Shown piece after piece: positions 32,198-42,385 of a DNA stretch of 64,000 nucleotides. The position numbers were made by a program, and so were the translations under genes. Where the stretch lies: positions 62,001-126,000 of the forward strand of contig NZ_JACBJI010000003.1 of NCBI RefSeq assembly GCF_013401995.1, written 5' to 3'. This stretch comes from Flavobacterium agri (GTDB lineage Bacteria > Bacteroidota > Bacteroidia > Flavobacteriales > Flavobacteriaceae). Position 1 is the stretch's first letter. Each line of letters begins with the position of its first letter. The notes below the pieces were generated by a model, which had not been told where the DNA came from, did not search any database, and worked only from the letters and a program-made list of their open reading frames with translations.

Positions 32198-32953
32198 ATG
32201 ATCGTTATTTTTAACATGGCCGCTTTAGGGCAAGCCATCATTATCGGAATCGTCGTCTTGTTGATGTATTGGACCGGCCTCGGCGATTTTTTTGACCGCG
32301 TTTCCCCGTTCACGCAAAAAGTCAACAGCCTGATCGCGCTTTACTTCATTTATTGGCTCATCGCCGCGACGTATCGTTCGGGTATCAAAGGCAAACTTTT
32401 TTGGATCCCGACGTGGATTTTGGCGTTGGTCGTGCTTTGGTTCGTAGGTGTTATGGTGCACGACGGTGAAGCCATTCCCGGATTTTGGAATACGATGTTC
32501 CAGATTTTCTGTTTTGCCTATCCGATATTTTTGGGTGTGAAGATGATACGCCGCCAGGATGCCAAATTTCTCGCTCAATTCCATTACGCGCGTACAACGT
32601 TGTTGAATTTGAACAAGACCGACGACGCTTACGAAAATAACAAAGCCTCGTTCTGGGCCGGAATTTCGCACGCATTCGTTTGGCCGACTTCGAACTATCG
32701 GTACGCACATTCGATTTACGAGAAAATAAACGGCCAGCAGGTCACCAAACACGAACTCAACGAGCATTTCGCATTGTTGGCGCAAACGATAGAATCTCGT
32801 GTGACACGTCCCGAAAATACTGTGAGGATTGCCGAGGTCAGGCCGCGTTTCGAGATGGCCGTACGATCTGGGAATTATAATTTTGAAGACGGTTCCATCA
32901 AACAGATGGCGAAAATCATCGATTCTGAAAACCAAATCTGGAATAAAGGCTGA
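32198..32953 (+). CDS. Unrecognised membrane protein with soluble tail
   Basis: 251 residues. The first 115 hold four hydrophobic segments (GQAIIIGIVVLLMYW, LIALYFIYWLIAATY, WIPTWILALVVLWFVGVMV, FQIFCFAYPIFLGV). The rest is soluble and charged, with an acidic and basic helix pattern (ARTTLLNLNKTDDAYENNKASFW, TIESRVTRPENTVRIAEVRP). An ATG at 32216 is an alternative start. A -7 box TATTTTTG lies 21 bases upstream at 32170-32177. No family is recognised; it is followed 1 base after the stop by the gene at 32955, so both belong to one unit. Confidence 0.7.
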   Translation: MIVIFNMAALGQAIIIGIVVLLMYWTGLGDFFDRVSPFTQKVNSLIALYFIYWLIAATYRSGIKGKLFWIPTWILALVVLWFVGVMVHDGEAIPGFWNTMFQIFCFAYPIFLGVKMIRRQDAKFLAQFHYARTTLLNLNKTDDAYENNKASFWAGISHAFVWPTSNYRYAHSIYEKINGQQVTKHELNEHFALLAQTIESRVTRPENTVRIAEVRPRFEMAVRSGNYNFEDGSIKQMAKIIDSENQIWNKG

Positions 32954-32954
32954 T

Positions 32955-33488
32955 ATGAAAACCTATACGATAAGCAAAGAAGGCATAAGGGCCGCGGCAA
33001 AGCGGGAAGCGTTGACCAAATTCTATATCGGAATGGGCGTTTTTGCGTTTTTCTCGTTGTTGCTGTTGGTGATCGCGCCGGGTTCGATCAAAGTCATTGC
33101 GGTCTTCCCGTTGGTTTTCGGGTTGTTGATCATGGGATTGGTGAGCGCGATTTCGATGCCTCAAATCGAAAACCGTCTGGAATCGACACTATTCCAAATC
33201 GCCGACGACCACGTGGCGAGAGGTCTTAACGATGCGACGATCAACGGAATGAATAAATTCGGGATGAAGGCGGCACAGATGCGTTACGGAGCGGCTGATT
33301 TCAACCAATTCATCTCCGTCGACAACATCCAATCGACCGTTATCGGCAAGAATGGCATCACGATCACTTCGGTTGATGAGAACGTATTTTCGGGATCGGG
33401 AAAAATCGTTATCCCAAAAGAAACCGATGATTACGAAGCGATCAAAGCGTATTTCATCGAAAATGCCAAAAAATATTACGTGCAGTAA
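32955..33488 (+). CDS. Unrecognised membrane-anchored protein
   Basis: 177 residues from the ATG one base after the previous stop; the frame is open upstream but overlaps that gene. Two close hydrophobic segments (about 24-44 and 49-70) are followed by a soluble part (about 75-177) rich in short strands (SVDNIQSTVIGKNGITITSV, GSGKIVIPKETDDYEAI), compatible with a PH-like (bPH_2) or YcxB-like membrane-protein domain. It is possibly a partner of the preceding membrane protein. Function unknown. Confidence 0.75.
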   Translation: MKTYTISKEGIRAAAKREALTKFYIGMGVFAFFSLLLLVIAPGSIKVIAVFPLVFGLLIMGLVSAISMPQIENRLESTLFQIADDHVARGLNDATINGMNKFGMKAAQMRYGAADFNQFISVDNIQSTVIGKNGITITSVDENVFSGSGKIVIPKETDDYEAIKAYFIENAKKYYVQ

Positions 33489-33513
33489 TTCTTACGATAT
33501 TTTCCAATCGACG

Positions 33514-33548
33514 AAAGCCCAATACTATAACGATTTAGTTTGGGCTTT
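33514..33548 (+). terminator. Probable terminator after the hypothetical pair
   Basis: AAAGCCCAA (33514-33522) and TTGGGCTTT (33540-33548) form a 9-bp stem with a 17-base loop, followed by TGGCTTTTTT. Confidence 0.65.
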
Positions 33549-33670
33549 TGGCTTTTTTGAAATCGCATTTTGCCTTATCTTCGCGACGCTTTAAATGCGG
33601 AAAGTCTCGTGTAACATTTTGCACTTTCCTTCGACTTATTCCGCCGTTAACTAACATTAATCTATCAGAA

Positions 33671-35815
33671 ATGAAAAAAATCATTTTGTTCTTCGCGCTC
33701 GCCCTGTCGGCTTTCCCGATGCGTGCCGACGAAGGAATGTGGTTCCTTATGTTCATCGAAAGGCTCAACCACCGCGACATGCAAAAAATGGGGTTGCAGC
33801 TTACGGCTGAGGAAATTTACAGCATCAACCACAGCAGCCTTAAAGATGCCATCGTGCAATTCAACGGAGGTTGTACGGCCGAACTCATCTCTAAGGACGG
33901 TTTGGTCTTGACCAACCACCACTGCGGTTATGACGCGATTGCTGAGCTTTCGACTCCAGAGAAAAACTATTTGCGCGACGGGTATTGGGCCGCCGACAAA
34001 AAAGGCGAGATGAAACCGAAGTCGCTTTACGTGCGTTTCTTCGTTCGTATGGACGACGTTTCGAAGCGTATCCTTGGCAAAGTCAACGACAAGATGTCCG
34101 AGGCCGATCGCAACAAAGCCATCCAACAGGAAATCGCTTTGATCGAGAAAGAAAACAGCGAGAACGGAAAATATGTGGTTTCGGTTCGTCCTTTCTTCCA
34201 AGGGAACGAATACTACTATTTCGTATACCAAGATTATAAAGACGTGCGTTTCGTTGGAACTCCGCCGGAAAGCATCGGTAAATTCGGTGGCGATACGGAC
34301 AACTGGGAATGGCCGCGTCACACCGGAGATTTCTCTATGTTCCGCATCTATGGCGACAAAGACGGAAATCCGGCCGACTATTCAGAAAACAACGTGCCGA
34401 TCCATCCGAAGAAATACCTTCCGATCAACCTTAACGGCGTTCAGGAAAAAGATTTCGCGATGATTTTGGGTTATCCGGGACGTACGAACCGTTGGATGCC
34501 TGCAGGCGGAATCGACCAAAACGTGAAATATGCGTATCCGGCTTGGGTTGAAGGCGCCAAAACCGGCATGGACCAAATGAAGAAGCACATGGACAAGAGC
34601 GACGACATCCGCCTCAAATATGCTTCCAAATATGCTTCTACCGCAAACTACTGGAAAAACCGCCAGGGAATGATCGATGCCCTTACCAAGCACGGCACTG
34701 CGAAAGCCAAGGCGGAACAGGAAGCGAAATTCAACACTTGGGCAAACAAGCCTGAGAACAAGGCAAAATACGGAAACGTGATCGCGACCTTGAACAACTA
34801 TTATGACAAGACGAACCTTAAAGCGCGCCACGACAACTACCTGACGCAATTGCTAAGGACTTCGACGTACTCTACGGCTCCATCGGTTATCGGGAATGCG
34901 CTGATCCAGTATTATAAGGAAAACGACGCGAAGAAAGCCGAGATGTGGCCAAAAATCCAGGGGCAGATCGATACGTATTATGAAGAATTCTACGCTCCGG
35001 CAGAGAAGGACATCCTTACGGCCCAATTGAACCTGTACGCAGCAAAAGCTTCCGAATACGGACTGGCTCCGACAGTAGAAAAGCAAAAACGCCAGAACAA
35101 CGGCGATTTCACGGCTTACGTGAACGACATCACCGACAAGAGTATCTATTCTTCAAAAGACAAACTCGAGGCTTTCCTCAAGAATCCTGACCCTGCAAAA
35201 CTGGAAACAGATCCGCTTTACGGCTTGTCAATGGAATTGTTGGGCAAAATGCGCAACATGAACGACGAGCAAAAGCAGATGACAGACGATTTCCAGAAGG
35301 CATTCCGTCTCGAAGTCGAAGGCTTGCGCGAGTCGAAGCTGAACCCGATCCAGTATCCGGACGCGAACTCTACGCTGCGTTTGACTTACGGAAAAGTACG
35401 CTCTTTGCCTGCAGATAAGCGCAACGACGCCAAAATCAACAACTACACGACATTCGACGGAATGGTCAAGAAGTACAAGAAAGGCGATGCCGAATTCGAT
35501 TTGCCGCAGCATTTGCTCGACTTGTACAAAGCCAAGGACTATGGCCGTTACGCCGACAAGAAAGGCTACATGCCGGTCAACTTCCTTACCGATAACGACA
35601 TCACGGGCGGTAACTCAGGTTCACCAGTGTTGAACGGAAAAGGCGAACTTATCGGATTGGCGTTCGACGGAAACATCGAAGCTATGGCCGGAGACGTAAT
35701 TTTCGACAAAGATTTGCAACGCACGATCAACGTCGATATCCGTTACGTACTTTGGGTAATCGACAAGTACGCGGGAGCGAAACACATCGTTGACGAAATG
35801 ACGATCGTGAAGTAA
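33671..35815 (+). CDS. S46 family dipeptidyl-peptidase, DPP7 type
   Basis: 714 residues from the ATG at 33671 (MKKIILFFALALSAFPMRADEG, signal peptide). It is a periplasmic chymotrypsin-fold serine peptidase that releases N-terminal dipeptides. The triad sits in TNHHC (His near residue 84), GGDTDNWEWPRHTGDFS (Asp) and GGNSGSPV (Ser649). The residue 18 positions after the catalytic serine separates DPP11 (Arg, acidic P1) from DPP7 (Gly, hydrophobic P1): here it is Gly667 in AFDGNIEAM, so DPP7-type. Such enzymes feed peptides to amino-acid-fermenting or -respiring Bacteroidota. A bidirectional terminator separates it from the next gene. Confidence 0.93.
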   Translation: MKKIILFFALALSAFPMRADEGMWFLMFIERLNHRDMQKMGLQLTAEEIYSINHSSLKDAIVQFNGGCTAELISKDGLVLTNHHCGYDAIAELSTPEKNYLRDGYWAADKKGEMKPKSLYVRFFVRMDDVSKRILGKVNDKMSEADRNKAIQQEIALIEKENSENGKYVVSVRPFFQGNEYYYFVYQDYKDVRFVGTPPESIGKFGGDTDNWEWPRHTGDFSMFRIYGDKDGNPADYSENNVPIHPKKYLPINLNGVQEKDFAMILGYPGRTNRWMPAGGIDQNVKYAYPAWVEGAKTGMDQMKKHMDKSDDIRLKYASKYASTANYWKNRQGMIDALTKHGTAKAKAEQEAKFNTWANKPENKAKYGNVIATLNNYYDKTNLKARHDNYLTQLLRTSTYSTAPSVIGNALIQYYKENDAKKAEMWPKIQGQIDTYYEEFYAPAEKDILTAQLNLYAAKASEYGLAPTVEKQKRQNNGDFTAYVNDITDKSIYSSKDKLEAFLKNPDPAKLETDPLYGLSMELLGKMRNMNDEQKQMTDDFQKAFRLEVEGLRESKLNPIQYPDANSTLRLTYGKVRSLPADKRNDAKINNYTTFDGMVKKYKKGDAEFDLPQHLLDLYKAKDYGRYADKKGYMPVNFLTDNDITGGNSGSPVLNGKGELIGLAFDGNIEAMAGDVIFDKDLQRTINVDIRYVLWVIDKYAGAKHIVDEMTIVK

Positions 35816-35836
35816 TTTGCGATTTGAAATAAAATG

Positions 35837-35863
35837 AAAATCCCGCTTTTACGGCGGGATTTT
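35837..35863. terminator. Bidirectional terminator between convergent genes
   Basis: AAAATCCCGC and GCGGGATTTT form a 10-bp stem with a 7-base loop; both sides carry T-runs (plus strand TTTTTTATTT). It serves the S46 peptidase on the plus strand and the macroglobulin gene on the minus strand. Confidence 0.88.
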
Positions 35864-35884
35864 TTATTTGACAAATAATGACCA

Positions 35885-38800
35885 TTACTTCACATTTACG
35901 CGGATTCCTTTGGAATGTGCCGCGAATTCAGGCGCATACATACTTTGGATCGTGCTGATTCCGTTCGAGAAATCGCCCGCATTGTTGACCCTGACGTCGT
36001 ATTCCAAAATGTAAGATCCGGCTTTAAGACGGTCGAAAAAGAAATGCGTGGCCACGTCTTTCGTGCTTTTGTAAAACCACAGATTTCCTTCGGATTCATA
36101 TCCCGAAAGCACATCGACAGGTTCGAAACAGGAAGCTCGCATCGATTTGAGGTGCACGTATTCCAATTCGTCTTTGGCTGTAATGACAAGACGCACACGC
36201 ACTAAATCGCCAACCTTGAGTCGATCGGTTGCCGAAAGCGGTTTTACGCCGTCGCCGGTTTTTACGAACAGTTGCTGATCGATCGTCGACGGGCCTTTGG
36301 TGGCTGTTATCTTGTCGGGATTCTCGAGATATTGCCAGTACAAGCCACCGTAAGCGGGAACTTCCGATTTGTTCTCTATCGCGATTTTGCCCATCTCATT
36401 CGAGATATCTTGAGGTTTCCAATTGATTTTCACATAACCGGTAACCGCTTCTTTTTCATTTTCGGCCAGTTTTTCGCTATCGATTTTGTGATTGCCGATC
36501 CTGATAACCGACTGATCTTTTGCCTCGAGCCAATTGTTTTTGCCTAGAAGCAAAGCGTATATTGCCTCGGTAGTCGCTTTTGTCGATTCCCAATTCTGGA
36601 GCTGTTTTTTGCTCAGCAGCCAAACTTTCATCGCGTTTATCGCTTCCTCGTCCTGGTTGATTTCTGCGAACGCCTCGATAATCATCGCCTGGGTTTCGAT
36701 TGGCGCCTGATACCAATACCATCCACCTTGGTTTTGGATCCAGAACATACCTTTGGTTTCATCCGAAGCCGAGGTTTCCTTAAGCGATTCAAGAATTTTC
36801 TTAGACGTTTCAATTTGCCCGAACCTGTGCAGGATGAGAGCAGCTTTCGCTTTTTCGTACAAGTCGAAGTTTTTCCATTGTGATGCTACGATGAGAACTG
36901 TACTGTCGATGCTTTTTCTCCGTTGCGCCGTTATCGGAAATTCTTTAAGGAAGAAACTTCTTGCATATAGATACTGCCGTTCCAGACGACGGTCAACCTG
37001 AATTTTTGCGCTTTTTTTATCGGTAAAATTCCAATCGAGATAGTTGGTGGCATTTCGCGCTACGGCCAGTCTATTCGTATTGGCGTGAACTTGTGGCACG
37101 AGTTTTTTGAGATGTCCGAGTCCTGCCAAAACATGACAGGTGATAAACAGGTTGTCCGGCGAATCGTCGAACCATCCGAAGGCACCATTTGCATGTTGTT
37201 TAGACTTGAGCTTCTCGTAATTGTTTTCTTCGGCAACAGCCATGCGGTCAAGGTCGAGTAATAAGGCGAACCGTTTTTTCTTTTCGTCTTCGGTCGCCAA
37301 TTCTGAAAACCAAGGCGTTTCACCCAAGGCCAATACGATCTTTTTTTCGTTCTCGGGATTTGTCGGATGGCTTCTCCAAGCTTCGAGCACCGACGCGATT
37401 TTAGGATTGGACGAAATTAGATTGGCCGCTAACGTGTTGGCATAATACCGTGCGAAAGTCTGTTCGGCGCATTCGTGTTCGAATTCGATCAGGTACGGGA
37501 GCGATTGCAAGGCGGCCCAAACCGGATTTGAGATGTATTCAAGCGAAAGCTGCTTGTGTCTGAGCGATTCCGACTTGGCGTTGACGAGATTTTCCAAAAC
37601 GAATTCCTTTCGTGTGTTTTCCCTTACCCAAATCGGCACGGATTCAAGGATAAGCATGTCGCTGCTCAACACAGGAATGTTGCTTTCCTCACCGTCCGAA
37701 TGATTACCCGTTGTTGCCACTACGCGATAATGTAGGCCGGCAACGCCTTGAGGGACATGGATTTTCCAGTGCGCGACAATACTGTTCAAAGCGGCAACCG
37801 AGAAATTCTTAACCGATCGATCGAAGTTGGCGATCGGTTGCATCGTACCGGCATCAGAAATCTCAAGCACGACGGTTCCCGATTGGGTTTCCGGCAGCAG
37901 GTTCGATATTTTTACGGCAATGTCGATACTGTCGTTTTCGATAAGGAATCGCGGAAAATTCGGCATCACCATCAAATTCTTCTGTGTCTTTATGATTTTG
38001 GTGACCATACCCGAAATTCCCGATTTATTGTGTGCCAACAGTCGCATTTTCCAGGAAGTCAGTGCTTCTGGTCCGGTAAATTCGAAATCGAAACGGCCTT
38101 TGTCGTCAACTTTTATATCGGGATAAAAAAACGCGGTTTCAGAAAAGTTACCTCTCGCTTTTACTTCGCTCAGGCCGTTCATGGCTTTTTGGGTTATGAT
38201 AGAAATCGCACCGTTCGAGCCAATATTCCCGAAAAGCGATTGGGCTTCTTTTGCCGAAAACACCGAAACACTTACAATATCTTGAGTCAACATTCCCGAA
38301 AGTTCTTTTGGCGAAATAATTTTGCCGTCCATTACGATGATTTGTTTGGTGTCGATGGCACTCTCCGATTCCAAAGCGAAACGACGGATGACGGTTTCAT
38401 CCAGATACGATTCCTCGATTTTGAGCCCGCGTATGAGTTTGATAAGAGACAGTGCAGCTTCCGATTCTGAAATCTTATTGAATTCCGTCCTGACTTTTTT
38501 CTGGATGCCAAGTGCGCCTGTCACGACGACTTCGCCAAGTGAAATTCCGCCTTCCTTGAGCCTTACGTTGAGAATTTGCCCTTCGTCTACGTAATGGTTT
38601 TGGTCGGCCATTCCCACAAAGCTGAAAACGAGCTCATCTCCGGGTGAAATTGAAATGGAATAGATGCCGTCAACATCGGTCTGCACGCCTTGTTTTGTTC
38701 GCAACACCACGACATTCGCCCCTGGCAACGGGCCTGAATCGTCCGATACGATTCCTGTGATCGTAATCGTACCGTCTGTGTTCTTTTTTGGCAGTGCTCG

Positions 38801-41800
38801 TTTTTTGACAAGCTTTTGGCTTACTGTCGGGACATCGATAAAACTAAAGTCAAACCAATTGAGTTGGGTCATTTCGGTTTTGCCGGGCACCGACAAAAGC
38901 GTTTTTTTAAACGTGAGAGGTTTTTCGGACGACCACAAATCGTACGCTTTCCGTTTTGGGACGTCCACCCTTGATTTTTGATAATTGCCCACGAACATCC
39001 ATTTGAAGTCATCGCGGTTGTCGTCTTGCGTCAATTGATCAAGTGCGGTGTCGTACATAGATGCGAGGATTTCGGCCTGCAAATCCGTATCTGTAGCCGA
39101 GAGTTTGAATGACCATTTTTCTTTTTCGGAAGGCTGCAGTCGATCGCGCATGTGTAAAGTCTCGAACTCAAGCGACGGAGAAAAAGTGTAAGGTAAAACC
39201 GGAATTTCAACGTCGAAATGATAATTCTCGAAAAAAGAATCGATATAAAACGAAATGCCTTTGCGGTAGTTCTCAGGCAAATCGATGCGCACAAGATTTT
39301 TCCCGCCAATCAAGGTCATCGATTTTTCAAAGTACACTTTCGATTCCGATACGGCAATCAGCCGAACATGCAAATCGGGGATGACAGAGCTCAATTGCAA
39401 TAAGGCGAACCTATCCTTGATTACATTTTTGTTGAGAATTTTGGCGGTGAACAGCTTCGACGGGCTTTTTTCTAAAGTGTAATCAGAAAATTTGAAGTCG
39501 CAGCGAACACGCGTCTCTTTGCCGAAAGGATCGCGCGCCTTGAACGTTATTTCGTAGTCGCCTTCAGGCATTCCGGTAAAATCTACCTCGATTTGCCGTT
39601 GTTTGCCCGTATCTACTTTGATGATTTTGAGCGCGGATGTATCCGTCACGATTTGCTCGCCTTCAAGATCTTCATACGGGAATAATCGCTTCATTACCGA
39701 ATCGGGAATCGAAGCAATGTCGGGTTTGGGAAATTCCCGAGGTTTCAGGTTGTGGCGCTCTTTCGATTTGAGCCGGAATTCGAGCGTTCCAGAAGTAGGT
39801 AAAAACTGATCGTCGAGGTTTCGTGAGTTAACAAAAAAGAGGGCGCTTTCCTGAATTCCCGACATCCTGTTTTTAGGACTAAGGTTGAGTTCAAGAGCCG
39901 ATTCGTAAACCTGGATTTCTTTTGTAGCGGTTCGGGTTTCGCCGCTTAAATCGGTGACTTCGGCTTCAATCGTATAGGTTTCCGATTGGTCTGTGTCGTC
40001 ATCTGAATCGTCTTTTTCGGTGATGAGCGAAACTTCGAAATCGCCCGAAGCGCTCACTTCTACAGTGTCCCTGATGACTGGGTCAGGTTCAGATCTGTGA
40101 TTCCGATAATAGCCATATAGCCTTTTGTGTATCGAAATAGCGGCTTTGGTGTTGCCAAGGCTTCCCGAATACGATTTGACTTTTCCTTTCACGACAATGG
40201 TTTGGCCCAGTTTATAAGGCTCGGTTATCGGATTGAACGCGACCTCAAATTTGGGACGTTTGTATTCCTCGACCAAAAATCTTTTTTCGTCTTCATAGAA
40301 TCGCACATGATCCCAAAACGGGTGTTCATCGGCTTCTTCGTCGTAGTCGTCCTCTTCTTCGAGGTCGTCGGGTTCGTCAATTGATATCGTGAATTCTCCG
40401 GTAAGACCGCCTTCCGGAATCGTGAATTCTCCGAAAACGGAGCCAAATTCGTTGGTTGTGGCCGTTGTAGAAAATATTGTCTTCCATTTGGGATCGTTTA
40501 CGACGACATTGACTTTGATTCCATCCAAAATTTTATTGCCTTTCTCGAGCGATTCGGTCAAAATGATTTTGTAAAACGCTTTCTGTCCCGGCCGATAAAT
40601 GTTACGATCCATGTAAATATTGGCAATAGCGCGTCTCTCATCGCCTTGGTATTGTCTCCAACCTCCAAATTGCATATCCTTCACGTAAAGAGAATCGACT
40701 CCCTTGGTGATAAGTATATGGTTGTCATAGGTCGTCAATCTTTCTTCACAACGCGCAAAACCGTCGGCATTCGTTTGCAATTCTGTTTTGTGCATATGAA
40801 TCACGGCGTCTTTGACGGGTTTTCCCGATTTTCGATCAACGACCGTCATGACTTTTTCTGTTGCCTGAGAAGTTCCTATCAGTTGCAGGTCGGTGACCGT
40901 CAAGATTTCATAAGAATTCTCGTCAATCACGCCTCCCGGACTTTCAATCGAGACGAAATAAGTGCCCAAGTCTAATTTAGGAAGCAGGAATTCGGTGCGA
41001 TATTCAAAATAATCGTCCGATTTGGGCAGCGCATACGAAACTTTTAGATCGGGTTTTTTGGTTCGCACCGTTTTGTAGTGACCAGACAAAAATTTCGGCA
41101 CACTGTCGCGCATATAGATCGAAACCGGGATTCGGTGAAAAGAAACGCTTATGCTGTCGGTATTCTTATAAAGCACCGATATACGAGAGTTTTCCCCATA
41201 GTATAGCATTTGAGGAACAGAAGCCCGCAAGGCCGGAAGCAGCAAATCGTTCTTCATTTTTTGTGCCTCTTGTTTTGTGTCCGACGTGATCTTGAAAGCG
41301 AGTATGCTGTCCAGCAAAGCCATGGCTGTTTTCCTCTCGTTCGCGGCCGTGATTTTGTCTGCTTTGCGCAAATGGATTTTGGCCTTCTGGAGAAGTATGT
41401 TTGTGATCAGTAGCGAATCGGTTGCCTCTTTTTCGATTTCGGATAATTTTCGAAAATAAATCTCGTCCGAATTTCGAATCGAACTGTACACATATTGCAA
41501 ACGAAGGAAACGATATTTGAGGTTTTCGTTGTCTTTTTCCAAAAGTTGGAACAGGTGCAATGCTTTTTGAAATTGCGGATACTCAAGACTCGAAAGGTCA
41601 TATTTCGCAAATTCTTTCGATGAAGCCGAAATGTTGTCGAGCAATGCTTTGACGTTGTCGTCTTCAATGTAAAAGTTTTGGAATGCCACGCGACTTCCTA
41701 TAAACTCCAATGCTAAGTATTCGAGCAGGTTTTCCTCGGCGAACCGTTTCTCATCGAAATAGACGAAAATGTCTTTGTATGGTTTGAGTGAAATTTTCCT

Positions 41801-42277
41801 CAAAGCTTCGGGATCAGAGAAAAGTAGGGCATAAGTATCCTCTATTTCACGTTCCAATTGTGCCGACGTCCATTGCTTTATGTTTTGATTCCTGTAATCG
41901 TCTAGGGGTTTGTTCCTGCCGATTTCATATTGGAATTTATTCGAAAAGCGTTCAAGCGAACGTGCGTAAATCCAAAGAAAAATAGCTTTGTTCGAATCGG
42001 AACTTTCTTCGATTTCATGCCTGATGTTTTCAAGCACGATATTTTGCGCATCGGCATCGAGCGTGAACAGGTATTTTGAGCGGAAGAAAAAGCTCTTCAG
42101 AATCTGTTCGTCGTTTTCCCGTCGTTTGGCCTTGCGATATATTTTAGAAGCGACCCGATTTGCAGACTTGACTTTTCCTTGCGTTTCGAGTCGTGAAACC
42201 TTATCCCATTTCTTTTGGTAATTTTGGGCAAAGGCAGTTCCGCAAAGTAATAAAAGGATCAGGTAAAAGCTTTTCAT
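35885..42277 (-). CDS. Alpha-2-macroglobulin family protein with embedded carboxypeptidase-like and TonB-plug-like modules
   Basis: 2130 residues with a signal peptide (about 1-17, GTAFAQ, no lipobox), so periplasmic or exported. The MG2 domain shows IYMDRNIYRPGQKAFY around residues 555-570. A CarboxypepD_reg-like domain follows (about 1165-1245, GIVSDDSGPLPGANVVV). Next is a TonB-plug-like segment (about 1248-1360, GEVVVTGALGIQKK, IIVMDGKII, FGNIGSNGAISIITQK) without a barrel. The macroglobulin bait-binding region has ALTSWKMRLLAHNKSG near 1405. The thioester domain has ECAEQTFARYYAN around residue 1600, with the CxEQ thioester motif intact. This class traps proteases covalently. Partner PBP1C, usual in E. 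coli, is absent here. Confidence 0.9.
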   Translation of the reverse strand: MKSFYLILLLLCGTAFAQNYQKKWDKVSRLETQGKVKSANRVASKIYRKAKRRENDEQILKSFFFRSKYLFTLDADAQNIVLENIRHEIEESSDSNKAIFLWIYARSLERFSNKFQYEIGRNKPLDDYRNQNIKQWTSAQLEREIEDTYALLFSDPEALRKISLKPYKDIFVYFDEKRFAEENLLEYLALEFIGSRVAFQNFYIEDDNVKALLDNISASSKEFAKYDLSSLEYPQFQKALHLFQLLEKDNENLKYRFLRLQYVYSSIRNSDEIYFRKLSEIEKEATDSLLITNILLQKAKIHLRKADKITAANERKTAMALLDSILAFKITSDTKQEAQKMKNDLLLPALRASVPQMLYYGENSRISVLYKNTDSISVSFHRIPVSIYMRDSVPKFLSGHYKTVRTKKPDLKVSYALPKSDDYFEYRTEFLLPKLDLGTYFVSIESPGGVIDENSYEILTVTDLQLIGTSQATEKVMTVVDRKSGKPVKDAVIHMHKTELQTNADGFARCEERLTTYDNHILITKGVDSLYVKDMQFGGWRQYQGDERRAIANIYMDRNIYRPGQKAFYKIILTESLEKGNKILDGIKVNVVVNDPKWKTIFSTTATTNEFGSVFGEFTIPEGGLTGEFTISIDEPDDLEEEDDYDEEADEHPFWDHVRFYEDEKRFLVEEYKRPKFEVAFNPITEPYKLGQTIVVKGKVKSYSGSLGNTKAAISIHKRLYGYYRNHRSEPDPVIRDTVEVSASGDFEVSLITEKDDSDDDTDQSETYTIEAEVTDLSGETRTATKEIQVYESALELNLSPKNRMSGIQESALFFVNSRNLDDQFLPTSGTLEFRLKSKERHNLKPREFPKPDIASIPDSVMKRLFPYEDLEGEQIVTDTSALKIIKVDTGKQRQIEVDFTGMPEGDYEITFKARDPFGKETRVRCDFKFSDYTLEKSPSKLFTAKILNKNVIKDRFALLQLSSVIPDLHVRLIAVSESKVYFEKSMTLIGGKNLVRIDLPENYRKGISFYIDSFFENYHFDVEIPVLPYTFSPSLEFETLHMRDRLQPSEKEKWSFKLSATDTDLQAEILASMYDTALDQLTQDDNRDDFKWMFVGNYQKSRVDVPKRKAYDLWSSEKPLTFKKTLLSVPGKTEMTQLNWFDFSFIDVPTVSQKLVKKRALPKKNTDGTITITGIVSDDSGPLPGANVVVLRTKQGVQTDVDGIYSISISPGDELVFSFVGMADQNHYVDEGQILNVRLKEGGISLGEVVVTGALGIQKKVRTEFNKISESEAALSLIKLIRGLKIEESYLDETVIRRFALESESAIDTKQIIVMDGKIISPKELSGMLTQDIVSVSVFSAKEAQSLFGNIGSNGAISIITQKAMNGLSEVKARGNFSETAFFYPDIKVDDKGRFDFEFTGPEALTSWKMRLLAHNKSGISGMVTKIIKTQKNLMVMPNFPRFLIENDSIDIAVKISNLLPETQSGTVVLEISDAGTMQPIANFDRSVKNFSVAALNSIVAHWKIHVPQGVAGLHYRVVATTGNHSDGEESNIPVLSSDMLILESVPIWVRENTRKEFVLENLVNAKSESLRHKQLSLEYISNPVWAALQSLPYLIEFEHECAEQTFARYYANTLAANLISSNPKIASVLEAWRSHPTNPENEKKIVLALGETPWFSELATEDEKKKRFALLLDLDRMAVAEENNYEKLKSKQHANGAFGWFDDSPDNLFITCHVLAGLGHLKKLVPQVHANTNRLAVARNATNYLDWNFTDKKSAKIQVDRRLERQYLYARSFFLKEFPITAQRRKSIDSTVLIVASQWKNFDLYEKAKAALILHRFGQIETSKKILESLKETSASDETKGMFWIQNQGGWYWYQAPIETQAMIIEAFAEINQDEEAINAMKVWLLSKKQLQNWESTKATTEAIYALLLGKNNWLEAKDQSVIRIGNHKIDSEKLAENEKEAVTGYVKINWKPQDISNEMGKIAIENKSEVPAYGGLYWQYLENPDKITATKGPSTIDQQLFVKTGDGVKPLSATDRLKVGDLVRVRLVITAKDELEYVHLKSMRASCFEPVDVLSGYESEGNLWFYKSTKDVATHFFFDRLKAGSYILEYDVRVNNAGDFSNGISTIQSMYAPEFAAHSKGIRVNVK

Positions 42278-42340
42278 TGGTGGTTGGGTTTACCTTTTTA
42301 GATTAGATTTTCCTACAAAAGGTTGGGGTAAAAATAAAAA

Positions 42341-42365
42341 AGGTCGGGTAAATTTGCCCCGACCT
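42341..42365 (-). terminator. Terminator of the first T9SS gene
   Basis: AGGTCGGG and CCCGACCT form an 8-bp stem with a 9-base loop. On the minus strand it is followed by TTTTTATTTTT. It lies 21 bases after the stop at 42386. Confidence 0.88.
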
Positions 42366-42385
42366 GATAAAGATATATCGATTAT

